Of a stretch of 64,000 nucleotides of DNA, positions 43,277 to 52,220 are shown piece after piece. Source of the DNA: Pelagomonas calceolata (taxonomy: Eukaryota > Sar > Pelagophyceae > Pelagomonadales > Pelagomonadaceae); contig CAKKNE010000004.1 of assembly GCA_918797485.1 (NCBI GenBank), positions 62,001 through 126,000 of the forward strand, written 5' to 3'. Position 1 is the stretch's first letter, and the number at the start of each line of letters is the position of its first letter. The position numbers were made by a program, and so were the translations under genes. The notes under the pieces were generated by a model. That model did not search any database. It saw only the letters and a program-made list of their open reading frames with translations, and was not told the origin of the DNA.

Positions 43277-43354
43277 ATGATCACCTCGTTCGCTCTCACG
43301 TTTTAATCAGCATAAGTTAGACTTCTAGTCGCGCTTCGTCGCGCGCGTCGAGGG
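43181..43354. repeat. Segmental duplication, copy A
   Basis: 174 bp, about 90% identical by eye to 47412-47586. It covers the last ~30 codons of the small membrane protein, its 3' UTR, and an antisense relic of the TRIC gene's C-terminus (PSTRATKRD then stop). Confidence 0.85.
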
Positions 43355-43425
43355 AGAGAGGCAAGCTAAATCTAGTATGCAATAGAACTCGAATCCTTAT
43401 GAGCGTGCTAGTTCCAAACACCCTC

Positions 43426-44901
43426 CTAGTCGGAGTCGTCGTTTTTGTAGAGTTTGCGCACGTCCCGGAACTTCTGCACGATCTTCGCGTAATCGGGTTC
43501 CCCCTTTTTCGGGAGAAGGTTCCCGCCGAACAGGCCCGAGGCCCACTCTAAGGCCTTCGGCGCGCTCTTCGCGTCGATGATGCGGCGTGGGAAGGCCGCC
43601 TCACGGACGCTGTTCCGAAGGCGTTTCTTCGTGGCGTCGGACGCGCCCACACCGCAGGCGGCGCGCGCGCCGCCGTTCCTCGCCTCCTCGTCGTAGGCCT
43701 CGAGCTGGCGCACGAGTACGTTCCGCGAGAACGACCGTTGACCGTTCTCGCGAGGCTCGCCGAGGAACTTGAGGACGTACTTTTGGTAGTCCTCGTCGGA
43801 ACACAGCGACGTGTCGTTGTCGTCGCGCCGCGCGAGGAGGATGAGCACGGCGAGCGCGCCGTCGTGGCCGTGGCGCTTCGCGGCGGCGGCCAGGCGCTGG
43901 ACGAAGCTGAGCGTCTCGAGTGCCGCGTCGAGGCGCTGCCGCCGGATCGTCCGGTACGCCTGCGTCGCGGCGGACGACGCGTTGGCGCCGCCGTACGCGC
44001 TATCGAACGCGGCCTTGGCGGCGACGGCCCGCGCGGCTCTAGGCAAGATCGCCTCGACGGGCGGCGGGATGTCGTTGATGCCGAGGAGGAACAACAAGCA
44101 CCGCATGCTGTCGTCGGTCGCGAGGCCGAGGCCCTTCAACACGTCATACCGCCGGTGCACCTCCCACCAGCGCTTCGAGGGGTTCTTATAACCCCGTTTG
44201 AGTCGCAGCGCTTCCAGGCCCGCGTAGCCGAACCAGTCCTTGTCGGACACCGCCCCCTTGTCCAGACACGAAAGACTCGTTCTACCACCGATCTCCTGGT
44301 CGCTCTCGAGCCAGGCGAGCGCGGCCTCGGCTTCGCCGCGGCAGCAAATGATGGCCACGGTTTGGGCCTCTTGGCAGTCCGCTGCGAACTCGACGCGCCA
44401 TCTTTGGAAGTTGTCGCCGATCACGTCCCGGGACCACCACGGCTGGCCCGCGTCATAGAACGCGTCCTTGTCTTTCGTCGGGACGACTGTTAAAGGGTTG
44501 TGGGCGCGCGCCCGCGCGTCGATTTGCGAGTACTTGCCCGCGCCGGGCGCCGTTTCCGGGCCATCGATTATGATTACCGGTACGGCTGCTTTCAACCAAA
44601 GGCCGATGATGCGTTGTCCGAGATTCCTGCGCCGCTCGGCCCAGGAGAGGGGGCCCTGTCGACCAGCATGGTGTGAAGTGTTTAACGCGTCGACGCCCAC
44701 TCGTTGTTTTTCGAAGAGTTCTTTTACTGACGATTTCTCATCACACGTGACGACGAGTCCTAATTTGTCGCAGATATCGAAGATAGAGGTACCAAAAGGC
44801 ATCGCCTCCGGCATACCATACTTAAGTATAATATACCATATAGAGAGGAGGGCGAGTCGGTTGCTGTCCTTTTGCATGCTTCCGACGGTCATCCTAGGCA
44901 T
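43426..44901 (-). CDS. Divergent FEN1/XPG-like nuclease
   Basis: A 491-residue protein with a PIN-like order. Near residue 70 is VGVDALN (first acidic residue), then AAVPVIIIDGPE (the DG pair), then CRGEAEAALAWLE (the EAEA motif of the XPG-I region), then LDKGAVSDKDWFGYAGLE (aspartates of the third site), and a helix-hairpin-helix-like segment MRCLLFLLGINDIPPPVEAI. FEN1/XPG enzymes cut flapped or bubble DNA using two metal ions. Most acidic positions are present, but the spacing is loose. It may be a lineage-specific paralogue, so substrate is uncertain. Confidence 0.7.
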   Translation of the reverse strand: MPRMTVGSMQKDSNRLALLSIWYIILKYGMPEAMPFGTSIFDICDKLGLVVTCDEKSSVKELFEKQRVGVDALNTSHHAGRQGPLSWAERRRNLGQRIIGLWLKAAVPVIIIDGPETAPGAGKYSQIDARARAHNPLTVVPTKDKDAFYDAGQPWWSRDVIGDNFQRWRVEFAADCQEAQTVAIICCRGEAEAALAWLESDQEIGGRTSLSCLDKGAVSDKDWFGYAGLEALRLKRGYKNPSKRWWEVHRRYDVLKGLGLATDDSMRCLLFLLGINDIPPPVEAILPRAARAVAAKAAFDSAYGGANASSAATQAYRTIRRQRLDAALETLSFVQRLAAAAKRHGHDGALAVLILLARRDDNDTSLCSDEDYQKYVLKFLGEPRENGQRSFSRNVLVRQLEAYDEEARNGGARAACGVGASDATKKRLRNSVREAAFPRRIIDAKSAPKALEWASGLFGGNLLPKKGEPDYAKIVQKFRDVRKLYKNDDSD

Positions 44902-44933
44902 CCTATCAGGCCAAATTCCCGAGACGTCGCGAG

Positions 44934-44956
44934 GCTAGCGGCCTTAAGACACTAGC
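44934..44956. promoter_or_regulatory. CTAGCG-N8-ACACTAG palindromic motif, copy 6
   Basis: GCTAGCG, eight bases, ACACTAGC. It is only 33 bp upstream of the nuclease start at 44901 and 222 bp from the divergent gene at 45178. Confidence 0.62.
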
Positions 44957-45177
44957 AGCAAGTAGGCTGGGAGAGCAATCGCAAAAGCGCAGCGTGTGCG
45001 CGGCGCACCAGCCGACGGCGCCTTGGCGCATCCATACGACCGTCCTCGGGCAGCTGCAAGACGACGGCGTCTCCCGCTGTCGGCCGGCGCCGCCGCGGCC
45101 TGTTGGCAGCCTGGTTGCTGCTGCTGCTCTCAGGCCGCGGCAGCGCGCTGCGCGCGCGACGGTCGTCCGTGCTCACG

Positions 45178-47352
45178 ATGCCGAAGCCAGTCACGGAGGA
45201 TGAAAAGCGGCAGCGCAAAGAGACTGCGCTGGCGGTCCTGCGGGATGCGGGCCCCGACGACTTCCAAACGCTGGACGCATTCCACACGCGCGTCGGAGAA
45301 TCCTTTGGTGCTTCCGTACACGTCGGTAGATCTGTATGCCTGGAAGCGCTGAAAACGCTACCGTCCGACCACGTGCTGCGCCAGAGGTACGCCGCCATCA
45401 AGGAGCGGTCGCAGAGCAGCAGCGCCAAGTCCGCGGCGGCGAAAGTAGGCCAGATCGCTATCGAACCTCAGAGCCTCGACGAGGCGCGCGCGGACCGCCA
45501 AAGCTACGCCGAGGCTCGACGCGGTCTTTCGACGGGGGCGACGGCGGAGCGGCTCCGGCGGGAGTTAGACCTCGCGTCGAAGGCGATGGCGGTCTCGGTC
45601 AAGGCGATCTTCGCCGCGAGCCGCGAGTGCGCGTGCAATACGGCGCTCGCGGGCAGCGTGGAGAGCTTCGAGGAGGGCGTCGGGCTCGTAACCTGCTGCA
45701 TGGCCGTGAACACGCCGGTGAACGCGCCCGTCTACGTCCGGACGGCGTTTGTGGAGTACGCGGGCGAGCGCGCGGACCAGTTCTTCGAGAAGCGGGCGGC
45801 GGCGATCCGCGAGGAGGAGGAGACCGAGCGGAGATACCAGGCGGCGACGCAGCCGGGACAAGGGGCGTTTCCAGGCCGCTACGACATGGCGTCCACGATC
45901 GCGGCCTCGGGCGTCGATGGCCGAGGCGTCGCCGCTCTCCGGGTGCTGGACCCGAAGGACCTCGAGCCGCTCTACTTGCAGGCGCTGGCCGTCAAGGACA
46001 AGCGGCCGTCGCGCGGCGCCAAAACTAAGGGCGACGACGCGCGGCACGCGAAGGCCGGCGACGCTTATACTAGCCTCCACGGCGTCCTCCGCCCTCCGGC
46101 AGTCCTCGCGCGGGAGCCTGGGTGGTTCGCACGCACCCGTGATCGGGGCCTCGCGTATCGGGGCCTCGCGTCGGACGAGCGCGAGGAGAAGATCGAGAAG
46201 ATCGCCGACGCGCTGGAGCTCGACAACAAGCTCCTGTTCTCGAAGCGTGCCGTCGTGATGCCGGAACGCGCCTCCGCCACGTACGGCCGCCTGGCGCCGA
46301 CGCCGCTCGACTCCAGCAAGCAGCTTCAGCTCGCGAAGAAGGTCGCGCACCTCGGAAGGGGCCGCTTCATGCTCGCCGCGATCCGCGCCAACGGCGAGCC
46401 CATCTTGATCGTCGCTGGGCGCGGGATGTGCATGGACATGCACGTGGGCATCCCTCCGCCGCCTGTCAAGGCCGCCGACGCCGAGACGCGGCTGCGCACC
46501 AGGACGACGGTGGCGAACTCGCACGACCTCCTCCAGCGCTACGACCGCGGCGCGGCGCAGCTGATGGCGGCGCTGCGGCGCGTCATTATTAAGATGAAGC
46601 TGTCGGGGGCCGACGTCGCGGTGCTCGTCGACCGCATCCTCGACCAGATCGACGGCCGCTGCGAGGACGTCGCGACGGGTGCGGCGCCGACGCGCGGCGC
46701 CGTGCCGATGTATGATAGTGAGGACGAGGGGACGCTCGGCCAGTGCCCGCCGGGCGTCGACGAGGAGGACTGGGCGGTCCTGAAGAAGGGCGAGGAAGCG
46801 GGCTCGTTCGCGCGCCTCGCGCTGGCGAGCGACTTCGCCGCGGCCGCGAGCTCGCTCCTCGGCAAGCTGCGCGCGGCCGGGCCGAACACCAAGTGCGGCG
46901 GCGTCGACGCGTCCGAGGACGTCGAGGTCCCGGCCGGCGGCGAGGCGCCGCCGGACGACCAGGCGCCGCCGCCGCCGCCGCGGGGCGCGAAGCGCGGCAA
47001 GAAGATGCCGCCGGGCGAGGAGGCCGGTCCCATGGACTGGATCACTTCGTTCGCGCCGCTGGAGTTCGACTGGGTGGTCAAGGCGGACGTCGAGCGCGCG
47101 CCGGCCTGGGCCAAGCCGATCGGCGAGGACAACGCTGACGAGCGCCTCCTCGACTTCTGGCTGCGCTTCTCCCGGGGCATGGCCGCGTCCATCCCAAAGT
47201 TCAAGTACGTCGTCCTCAACCCGTCGAACGCCGCGGCGGCCGACGTCCAGGGCCTCGTCAAGGCCGTCGACGAGTGCGCCGCCGAGCGCAAGGCTGCCGA
47301 TGCGACCGATTCCGCGCCGGCCGCGAAGCGCCCGCGGCTCGTCGAAGCCTAG
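45178..47352 (+). CDS. Large unknown protein
   Basis: A 724-residue protein beginning MPKPVTEDEKRQRKETAL; upstream in-frame sequence to 45103 has no ATG. The N-terminal ~100 residues are helical and basic. The central part (about 100-520) is mixed alpha/beta with no motif I recognise (SLHGVLRPPAVLAREPGWFARTR split over ~300-325). An acidic linker (MYDSEDEGTLG), a Pro/Lys linker (PPPPPPRGAKRGKKMPPG), a globular end (DWITSFAPLEFDWVVKADVE) and a nuclear-localisation-like AAKRPRLVEA tail follow. It is divergent from the nuclease and shares its promoter, so a joint nuclear role is possible but unproven. Confidence 0.7.
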   Translation: MPKPVTEDEKRQRKETALAVLRDAGPDDFQTLDAFHTRVGESFGASVHVGRSVCLEALKTLPSDHVLRQRYAAIKERSQSSSAKSAAAKVGQIAIEPQSLDEARADRQSYAEARRGLSTGATAERLRRELDLASKAMAVSVKAIFAASRECACNTALAGSVESFEEGVGLVTCCMAVNTPVNAPVYVRTAFVEYAGERADQFFEKRAAAIREEEETERRYQAATQPGQGAFPGRYDMASTIAASGVDGRGVAALRVLDPKDLEPLYLQALAVKDKRPSRGAKTKGDDARHAKAGDAYTSLHGVLRPPAVLAREPGWFARTRDRGLAYRGLASDEREEKIEKIADALELDNKLLFSKRAVVMPERASATYGRLAPTPLDSSKQLQLAKKVAHLGRGRFMLAAIRANGEPILIVAGRGMCMDMHVGIPPPPVKAADAETRLRTRTTVANSHDLLQRYDRGAAQLMAALRRVIIKMKLSGADVAVLVDRILDQIDGRCEDVATGAAPTRGAVPMYDSEDEGTLGQCPPGVDEEDWAVLKKGEEAGSFARLALASDFAAAASSLLGKLRAAGPNTKCGGVDASEDVEVPAGGEAPPDDQAPPPPPRGAKRGKKMPPGEEAGPMDWITSFAPLEFDWVVKADVERAPAWAKPIGEDNADERLLDFWLRFSRGMAASIPKFKYVVLNPSNAAAADVQGLVKAVDECAAERKAADATDSAPAAKRPRLVEA

Positions 47353-47411
47353 GCGCCTAAGTGTGCTGTGAACACAAGTTATGAATTACGAGGGCCCCGG
47401 ACGCGAAAGCC

Positions 47412-47586
47412 ACGCTCGGCGTGCTCTTCGCCTCGCCGTCGACGAAGAAGAAGAAGCCCGCCGCGACGCGCGCGACGCGTTCGTCGACGCGCGCGAAGCG
47501 CAGCTAGACGGCACCACTCGTTCGCTCTCACGTTTTAATCAGCATAAGTTAGACTTCTAGTCGCGCTTCGTCGCGCGCGTCGAGGG
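47412..47586. repeat. Segmental duplication, copy B
   Basis: The second copy of the 3' end of the small membrane protein gene. It still encodes an intact LGVLFASPSTKKKKPAATRA-type tail and stop codon, but the rest of that gene is absent. Its distal end supplies the last ~10 codons of the TRIC gene on the minus strand. Confidence 0.85.
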
Positions 47587-48558
47587 CGCGCGCGGCGGCG
47601 CGGCGCCGCAGTGCGCCGGCAGCCGCAACATCAAACGCACCGCCGCCTCGGCGACGCGCGGCGGCGTCGCCGCTGCTATATGGCCGCCCAGGACCGCCGG
47701 CGCCGCGTTCGACAATAAAGAGAGCGCGCCTATAATCAACCGCGCGCGGCCCGGCGCCAGCGGCTCATACTCAAACACGCCGTGGGGGTTGCGCATCAGA
47801 TAATAAGAAACGGACGCGACGGCCCCAAACAAAAACGCGGCGTAGCTCCGCTCCTTGCCGCGCCGCCGCTCGCCCCACAAATCTAAAGCGTGCACAGACA
47901 ACCCGCCGCCCGACGCGCCGAAGGCCCCGGCCATCAATGTACTGAACACCGAAGAACGCGGCTTCGGGTGGATCGCGCTTATGGCCTTGTCGGCGCCCCA
48001 CGACGTCACGGCGTGGCCCGTGCTGAGCGCAGCACCAATCGCAATCATTGATTTTATGATTTTGTGCTGGTACATACGATAGAATAAGTCCAAGGGGCAG
48101 CTCACACTCAACCAAAAAGCTAATAGCAGACTGCGGCACGCCGTCGGCGACGTCGTCCAGGACGCGGGCTGGCCTAATAAAAGGCCGACGAGCGTCGTGC
48201 CGCCGAACTGCATGAGGCAGCAGCACGCTAGCGCCAGGAACCAGGGCGTCTTTTGCTTGTTCTGTTCTAATCTCGCCCGGAACGCGCAGCAGCACACCGT
48301 GCTCCCGAAGAAGTCCATGGTCGAGAAGCGGAGCCATGTGATGGTATCAGTGATCCCGATTATAGGGAAGGCGTGGCTCTCGCAGGCGGCGTAGAAGTCT
48401 ACCATGGCGTCGTAGCCCGGCGGCGCGTCCTCCATCAAAGCTGTGGCGACTAAGAGTGCTATGATGATTGCGCTGGCGGCGGCGAAGCCTACTTCTATCG
48501 CTGTGTTTATCTTTTCATCGGGCGAGGCCTCGTAGGTGCGGTGCAGGGCGGAGAGCAT
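47557..48558 (-). CDS. TRIC-type intracellular cation channel
   Basis: A 333-residue polytopic protein from the ATG at 48558. The TRIC (TMEM38) pattern is visible: FGGTTLVGLLLGQPASW, LSVSCPLDLFYRMYQHKIIKSM, TSWGADKAIS and AGAFGASGGGLSVHALDLWG, matching the GG...LLG.P, CP.D..Y and GA.GGG signatures. TRIC channels carry K+ across ER/SR membranes to balance Ca2+ release. The last ~10 residues (PSTRATKRD) are encoded by the antisense strand of the duplicated segment, so this C-terminus is a recent patch. Confidence 0.82.
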   Translation of the reverse strand: MLSALHRTYEASPDEKINTAIEVGFAAASAIIIALLVATALMEDAPPGYDAMVDFYAACESHAFPIIGITDTITWLRFSTMDFFGSTVCCCAFRARLEQNKQKTPWFLALACCCLMQFGGTTLVGLLLGQPASWTTSPTACRSLLLAFWLSVSCPLDLFYRMYQHKIIKSMIAIGAALSTGHAVTSWGADKAISAIHPKPRSSVFSTLMAGAFGASGGGLSVHALDLWGERRRGKERSYAAFLFGAVASVSYYLMRNPHGVFEYEPLAPGRARLIIGALSLLSNAAPAVLGGHIAAATPPRVAEAAVRLMLRLPAHCGAAPPRAPSTRATKRD

Positions 48559-48756
48559 CCTGTTTTGCTTGTCAGTGGTGTAGTTCAGCAGCGGTTTCAA
48601 AGCACGCGTGTACACGCGTACAGCGGCAGTTCAGGAGCTGTTACTCTGTAACAATTGAAGCAAAACAACGCGCAGGACGCCGCGCGCAATGGGAGTTGCT
48701 TCGATGGTGGCTTACTTCCGCTAGGTAACCCTCTTTGGCGCGCGCGAAGTGTCTTG

Positions 48757-48774
48757 CGATACTTTATAGTATCG
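48757..48774. repeat. Palindrome cgatact-ttat-agtatcg
   Basis: Perfect 7-bp arms around a 4-base loop, in the promoter between TRIC and WWE genes. It could be a protein-binding site or RNA hairpin. Confidence 0.55.
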
Positions 48775-48856
48775 TCTCGTCTCGTGATAAGACGAGTGCA
48801 TTTCGTGCGGGCTCTCTCGATCTGCCCAAAAAAAGTAAAGATTGTCTTGTGATTGT

Positions 48857-48883
48857 GCTGTGGTATAACAGCTATACCACAGC
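48857..48883. repeat. Palindrome with 11-bp arms before the WWE gene
   Basis: Arms gctgtggtata and tataccacagc are perfectly complementary around a 5-base loop. It ends 61 bp before the start codon, probably in the 5' UTR, where it could control translation. Confidence 0.6.
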
Positions 48884-48944
48884 TTTAGGCAGCCCGACCG
48901 ACCGAACAGGCTCGTTGCGCAGCAGTCGAACCAAAAATAACGCA

Positions 48945-49929
48945 ATGCCTACCATGTTCCGCAAGCGGAAGGATGCCAACGAGGAGACCTTGGCCATGGG
49001 CCGCGTCGTGGGCGTGCGCAACGCCTCGCCGGCGCACCGCGTCGCGGCGCTCCAGGAGCGCGAGGGCGCCTCGGAACGCATCGCGCTCACGATGCAGAAG
49101 AGTTTTCGCGGCATGAAGGGCCGCGCTGCGAAGTGGTACTGGGAGGAGAGCGCGGCGCAGCGCGGGAATCAAGCACCTCTACGCCGTCGACGTGACTCGT
49201 TTGATCGCCGCGCAGGTCCGGAGCGCCTCCGCAAGCACGCCAACATCAAGAAAGGCACGCGCTGGGTGCCCTTCGACAAGGCCACGACGAAGAAGCTCGA
49301 GGATGCGGGTTCCAGGGTACAAATCAAATTTCGCGGCGCTCCGCTCGACGGCGTGGCGGTGCGGTCCTACTCACTGGTGATCAACGCACAGGCCTACTCG
49401 AAGCACGGGCCCGAGTCCGGGCTGCACCACGTCTACGTGTCGGCGACGCACGTCGTGGACTTAAAAGAGATGACGCAGAAGAACGTGCAGACCGGTGTGA
49501 GTTAGATTATCCTGAGAAGTATTCCTTTCACGCCATCGAGCCGACGCGGCCACGGGGACAACGTCGCGTCGATGGCGTGGGGCGCCTGAAATTCGATATC
49601 CACAGGTAAAGACCCGCTACTCGCGACGTATTTTACGCGAGGTCGTGAAGCTCCCCGGCGCGGAGGCGGAGTTCATGGCGCTCGTCTCGCAGTTCTCGAG
49701 GGACGTCGCGCCGCTGGCGAAGCAATTGGTTGGCACCCTGGTGACGCTGGTGGGCATCTTATTGAAACTCGGCATGAAACTCGTGGACGTCGGGCGCCAG
49801 CTTTTCAATGAGCGCACCGCCGACATGCGGGAGGCCGCGGCCGAGAAGAAACAGCGGGCGCTACGGGCCGCGGCTGCCAAAGCGCGCGCGACGGCGGACG
49901 CGCTCGACGCCGCGGCACGTGCTGGGTAA
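48945..49929 (+). CDS. WWE-domain protein
   Basis: Three exons, 48945-49149, 49216-49484 and 49606-49929, give 265 residues. The WWE domain is split over all exons: WYWEES at the end of exon 1, WVPFDKATTKKLED and VVDLKEMTQKN in exon 2, and VKTRYSRRI in exon 3. The W..WEE, W.PFD, MTQ.N..T..RRI landmarks only line up after splicing. WWE domains bind poly(ADP-ribose) or its iso-ADP-ribose unit, usually in ubiquitin or PARP systems. The C-terminal part has a long amphipathic/hydrophobic helix (VGTLVTLVGILLKLGMKLVDV) and an Ala-rich coil, possibly for membrane or self association. Confidence 0.83.
49158..49215. mobile_element. Introner 8 (intron 49150-49215), short, GC donor
   Basis: A 58-bp element starting cagcgcgggaatcaagc and ending gatcgccgcgcag with core ctacgccgtcgac. 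Flanks GCGCGGCG and GTCCGGAG match 5 of 8. The donor is GC. The 66-nt intron is a multiple of three without a stop, so it is hidden in a read-through frame; the WWE landmarks argue for its removal. Confidence 0.72.
49493..49605 (-). mobile_element. Introner 9 (intron 49485-49605)
   Basis: A 113-bp element starting cggtgtgag and ending attcgatatccacag. Flanks GTGCAGAC and GTAAAGAC match 6 of 8. Its last ~45 bp are nearly identical to introner 12 (cgcgtcgatggcgtggggcg...). Reverse orientation. The junction QKN-VKT restores the WWE domain. Confidence 0.9.
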
Positions 49930-50055
49930 CAAGAAAAGGAATCCGTTCGTAGTCTTAGCGGCGCGCGCGGGGCCGGGGGATCGTCTCGTCCACGATCATG
50001 GCCAGGGGACCCGCTCTCGTCTCGCGGGCTGCGCGCGTCGCGGTGCGCCGGGCAC

Positions 50056-50884
50056 CTAGTACTGGTTTGACAAGTACTCGACCGTGTACTTGGTGTTGTA
50101 GCACTTGTTCGAGAACACGTCCTTGTTGTTGCTAGGGGACCCGTCCGTCGAGCCGATGCAGAACTTCTGAGTAAGGACGTAGTCGAGGTAGCCGTCGTAC
50201 TTCTGTCCTCTGCGAGGATTCCCGCCTCCCATGGGCAAGGTGATCTGCTGGCGCTGGCCGCCGCTGTTGTCGATCCACTGGCACTCCTGCATCTGGATGG
50301 GCGAGCCTCCATTGCTGTACTGGCCGTTGCGCCCGTAGAGCGCGACACAGCCATCGTAATTGCCGTCTCTGGATAGGAAGCGCAGGTAGTATCTGTCGGC
50401 CTGGCCTGTGGAGGAATATTTCTCCAACCTAAACTTCTGAATGCCCTGTGAAGGGGAGTCACTCTTGGTGAAGAGTGTGACGCGGTTCAAATCATCGTCG
50501 CCGCCCAAAGGCGGGTCTTGAATCTTGTTACCCTCTGCGTGTAAACCACCGAGTGAGTCGGGCGTACCGATAGCGGGCGGGGGCGCCGCGAAATTTGATT
50601 TATGCGCTGCTAGAACTGTTCGGCACGCCGAGGCAGTAGTCCTTGCCTTTAAGACATATCTGTACGTCCCACGACCCGTTCAACTCCGACGATGGCAGCT
50701 TTTCCCCGCCGGTCGCCCCGAAGGACAGGTACTTCCCGACCGCCGCGGGCGCCTGGTAGCCCGCGACAGCGCATGCGATGCATAGAGCGGCCGCGGTGAC
50801 CTTGAACTTGGGCGACGCCGCCTTCGGCGCCGCGGCGATGAGGGGCTCGGCCTCGTCTTTCGGGATCGTCGTGTAGGTAGCCAT
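50056..50884 (-). CDS. Small type II membrane protein, Cys-containing ectodomain
   Basis: Two exons, 50884-50617 and 50534-50056, give 248 residues. A short cytosolic N-terminus with an acidic dileucine-like EAEPLI is followed by one membrane segment (FKVTAAALCIACAVAGY). The outer domain has several Cys (CLKGKDYCLG, CVALYG, CQWIDN, KFCIGS, NKCYN) and Gly/Tyr/Asn-rich strands (KYDGYLDYVL), a secreted beta-rich style. I recognise no family. The preferred junction is VPN-KGNKIQD; an alternative GT donor at 50626 with acceptor giving exon start 50532 is also in frame. Confidence 0.68.
50535..50609 (-). mobile_element. Introner 10 (intron 50535-50616)
   Basis: On the coding strand the element starts cagcgcataaatcaaatttcg, matching the family's forward end, and finishes tttacacgcag. 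Flanks AGTTCTAG and AGGGTAAC match only 3 of 8. The donor GT is at positions 2-3 of the left flank, unlike the other copies. Confidence 0.72.
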
Positions 50885-51321
50885 GATTCAATTTGTAGGT
50901 GGTGTACACCTGCGTAGATATCGTTCGACTGACGCGCGTCGCGCGCGCCGCGCGTTGCCGATGAGGGTTTCTCCACGGCTGAATCGACTGTCGCGTGTGT
51001 GGGCAGACCGTTGGGCGGCGCGCGGGCGGGCGGGCGTGCCGCGCGCCGCGTTGCGGCTGTCACTCTCCTCGCCTGCTACTTAGGAAAATGAAAAAACGCG
51101 CTCCGCGAGCCCCGGGAGCGCGGCGCGTCGCTCGTCACAGCACGACTGAAACACGGATGCGCCGCCTTGGCAAATTTTGACGCGGGTAGACCACGTCACG
51201 GAGCAAAAAGGAAGCAAATTGGCCGGCGCAAAAAAAAGAGGATGAGCCTCATTTTGGACTACCGTCGACGCCCGTCGACGCGTCCCACCGATATATACTA
51301 TGTTAAAGAAGCAGGAGCCAC
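50885..51321. other. Intergenic, nothing recognised
   Basis: About 440 bp between two minus-strand genes, holding the promoter of the small membrane protein. A poly-A run near 51228 and atatatac near 51291 are the only notable strings. Confidence 0.45.
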
Positions 51322-52220
51322 CTAGTGGCGCGTCGCGTCCCCGTGCGGCGCGGCGCCGTCGGCTGCATGAATTTTCGAGTTGAGGATGCGGCCCGGCACG
51401 ACGCCCGTGTCCATGCCGCCGACCTGCGTCATCTCGTCCAGCGCGTCCTCGGCGACGGGCTTGAAGTACTTGGGGTGGCGCGCTTCGGAGTCCTCCCAGG
51501 CGGCGTCCTCCGCGAGGAGGGTCGCGTAGTCCTTGGCGCACTCGTCCCGGTGCGTCGCGGCGGCCTCCGCGGCGAGCGTTCGGGCGGCGGTCGCCTGTTC
51601 GAGGTCGCGCGCGTCGAGGGCCCGGACCTTGGCGGCGGGTGCGCCGCTCCAGAGCTCCGTCGCGGGCACGGACGCGCCCGGCTCCAAGAGAGATCCGGGG
51701 CCCAAGTTGCCTAACACAGTGGCGCCGGCGCCTACGATAGCTCCGGCACCGACGACGGCGTTGCTCTCGACGGCGCCCAGGACAACAGCGTTTGGCCCGA
51801 CGAGCGCGCCTTCGCCCACCGGGCTCTTCACCACAGCTCCGTCGCCCACGTAGCCTTCGATGGGCAGGCGCGCGCCATTGGCCTCGACGACAGCGCCGTA
51901 GTTCACGGCGGCGGCGGCGCCTACCGCCACGTCGCCGATGAGCGTGGCCGTGGGTGCCTGTGCAAGAATTAAATTTCACGGCGCTTCTCCACGCCATCGA
52001 CGCGAAGTCCGGGACAGGTTGATTCCACACTGGTCGGCACAACAAATGCGCCGGCGGCCACGCTGGGCCTGGCGCCGTTCGCCTCGAGCTGGGCGCCGAC
52101 GTCCGCGGCGGCGGGCGGCGCATAGGCCATGAGCGACGCGCCGGCGCCGCGCAGGGCTACACCCACGGTCCTTAGGTGCGGCGCGAGGGTGCTCAGGATC
52201 TTCTCTGCGGCTTGCGCCAT
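51322..52220 (-). CDS. Gamma-carbonic-anhydrase-like hexapeptide-repeat protein
   Basis: Two exons, 52220-52041 and 51957-51322, give 271 residues. The splice joins AAGAFV to APTATLIGDVAVG, rebuilding the left-handed beta-helix start typical of gamma-carbonic anhydrases. Hexapeptide repeats run to about residue 155 (GEGALVGPNAVVLGAVESNAVVGAGAIV in pieces) and a helical tail follows. In active enzymes three His bind the metal; the usual GHS position here reads GPN and no compensating His is visible, so it is probably a gamma-CA-like structural subunit of mitochondrial complex I. The plant and algal complex I carry such subunits on the matrix arm side. Confidence 0.85.
51958..52032 (+). mobile_element. 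Introner 11 (intron 51958-52040)
   Basis: In coding-strand sense the element starts cagtgtggaatcaac and ends tttaattcttgcacag, with core gcgtcgatggcgtgg. Flanks GTGCCGAC and GCACCCAC match 5 of 8. Relative to the gene it is in reverse orientation. Phase 0 on both sides. Confidence 0.9.

Larger units (their letters stand above)
48559..48944. promoter_or_regulatory. Divergent promoter with two perfect palindromes
   Basis: About 390 bp between the TRIC and WWE genes. It contains two strong hairpins (see 48757-48774 and 48857-48883). No coding region was found. Confidence 0.55.
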
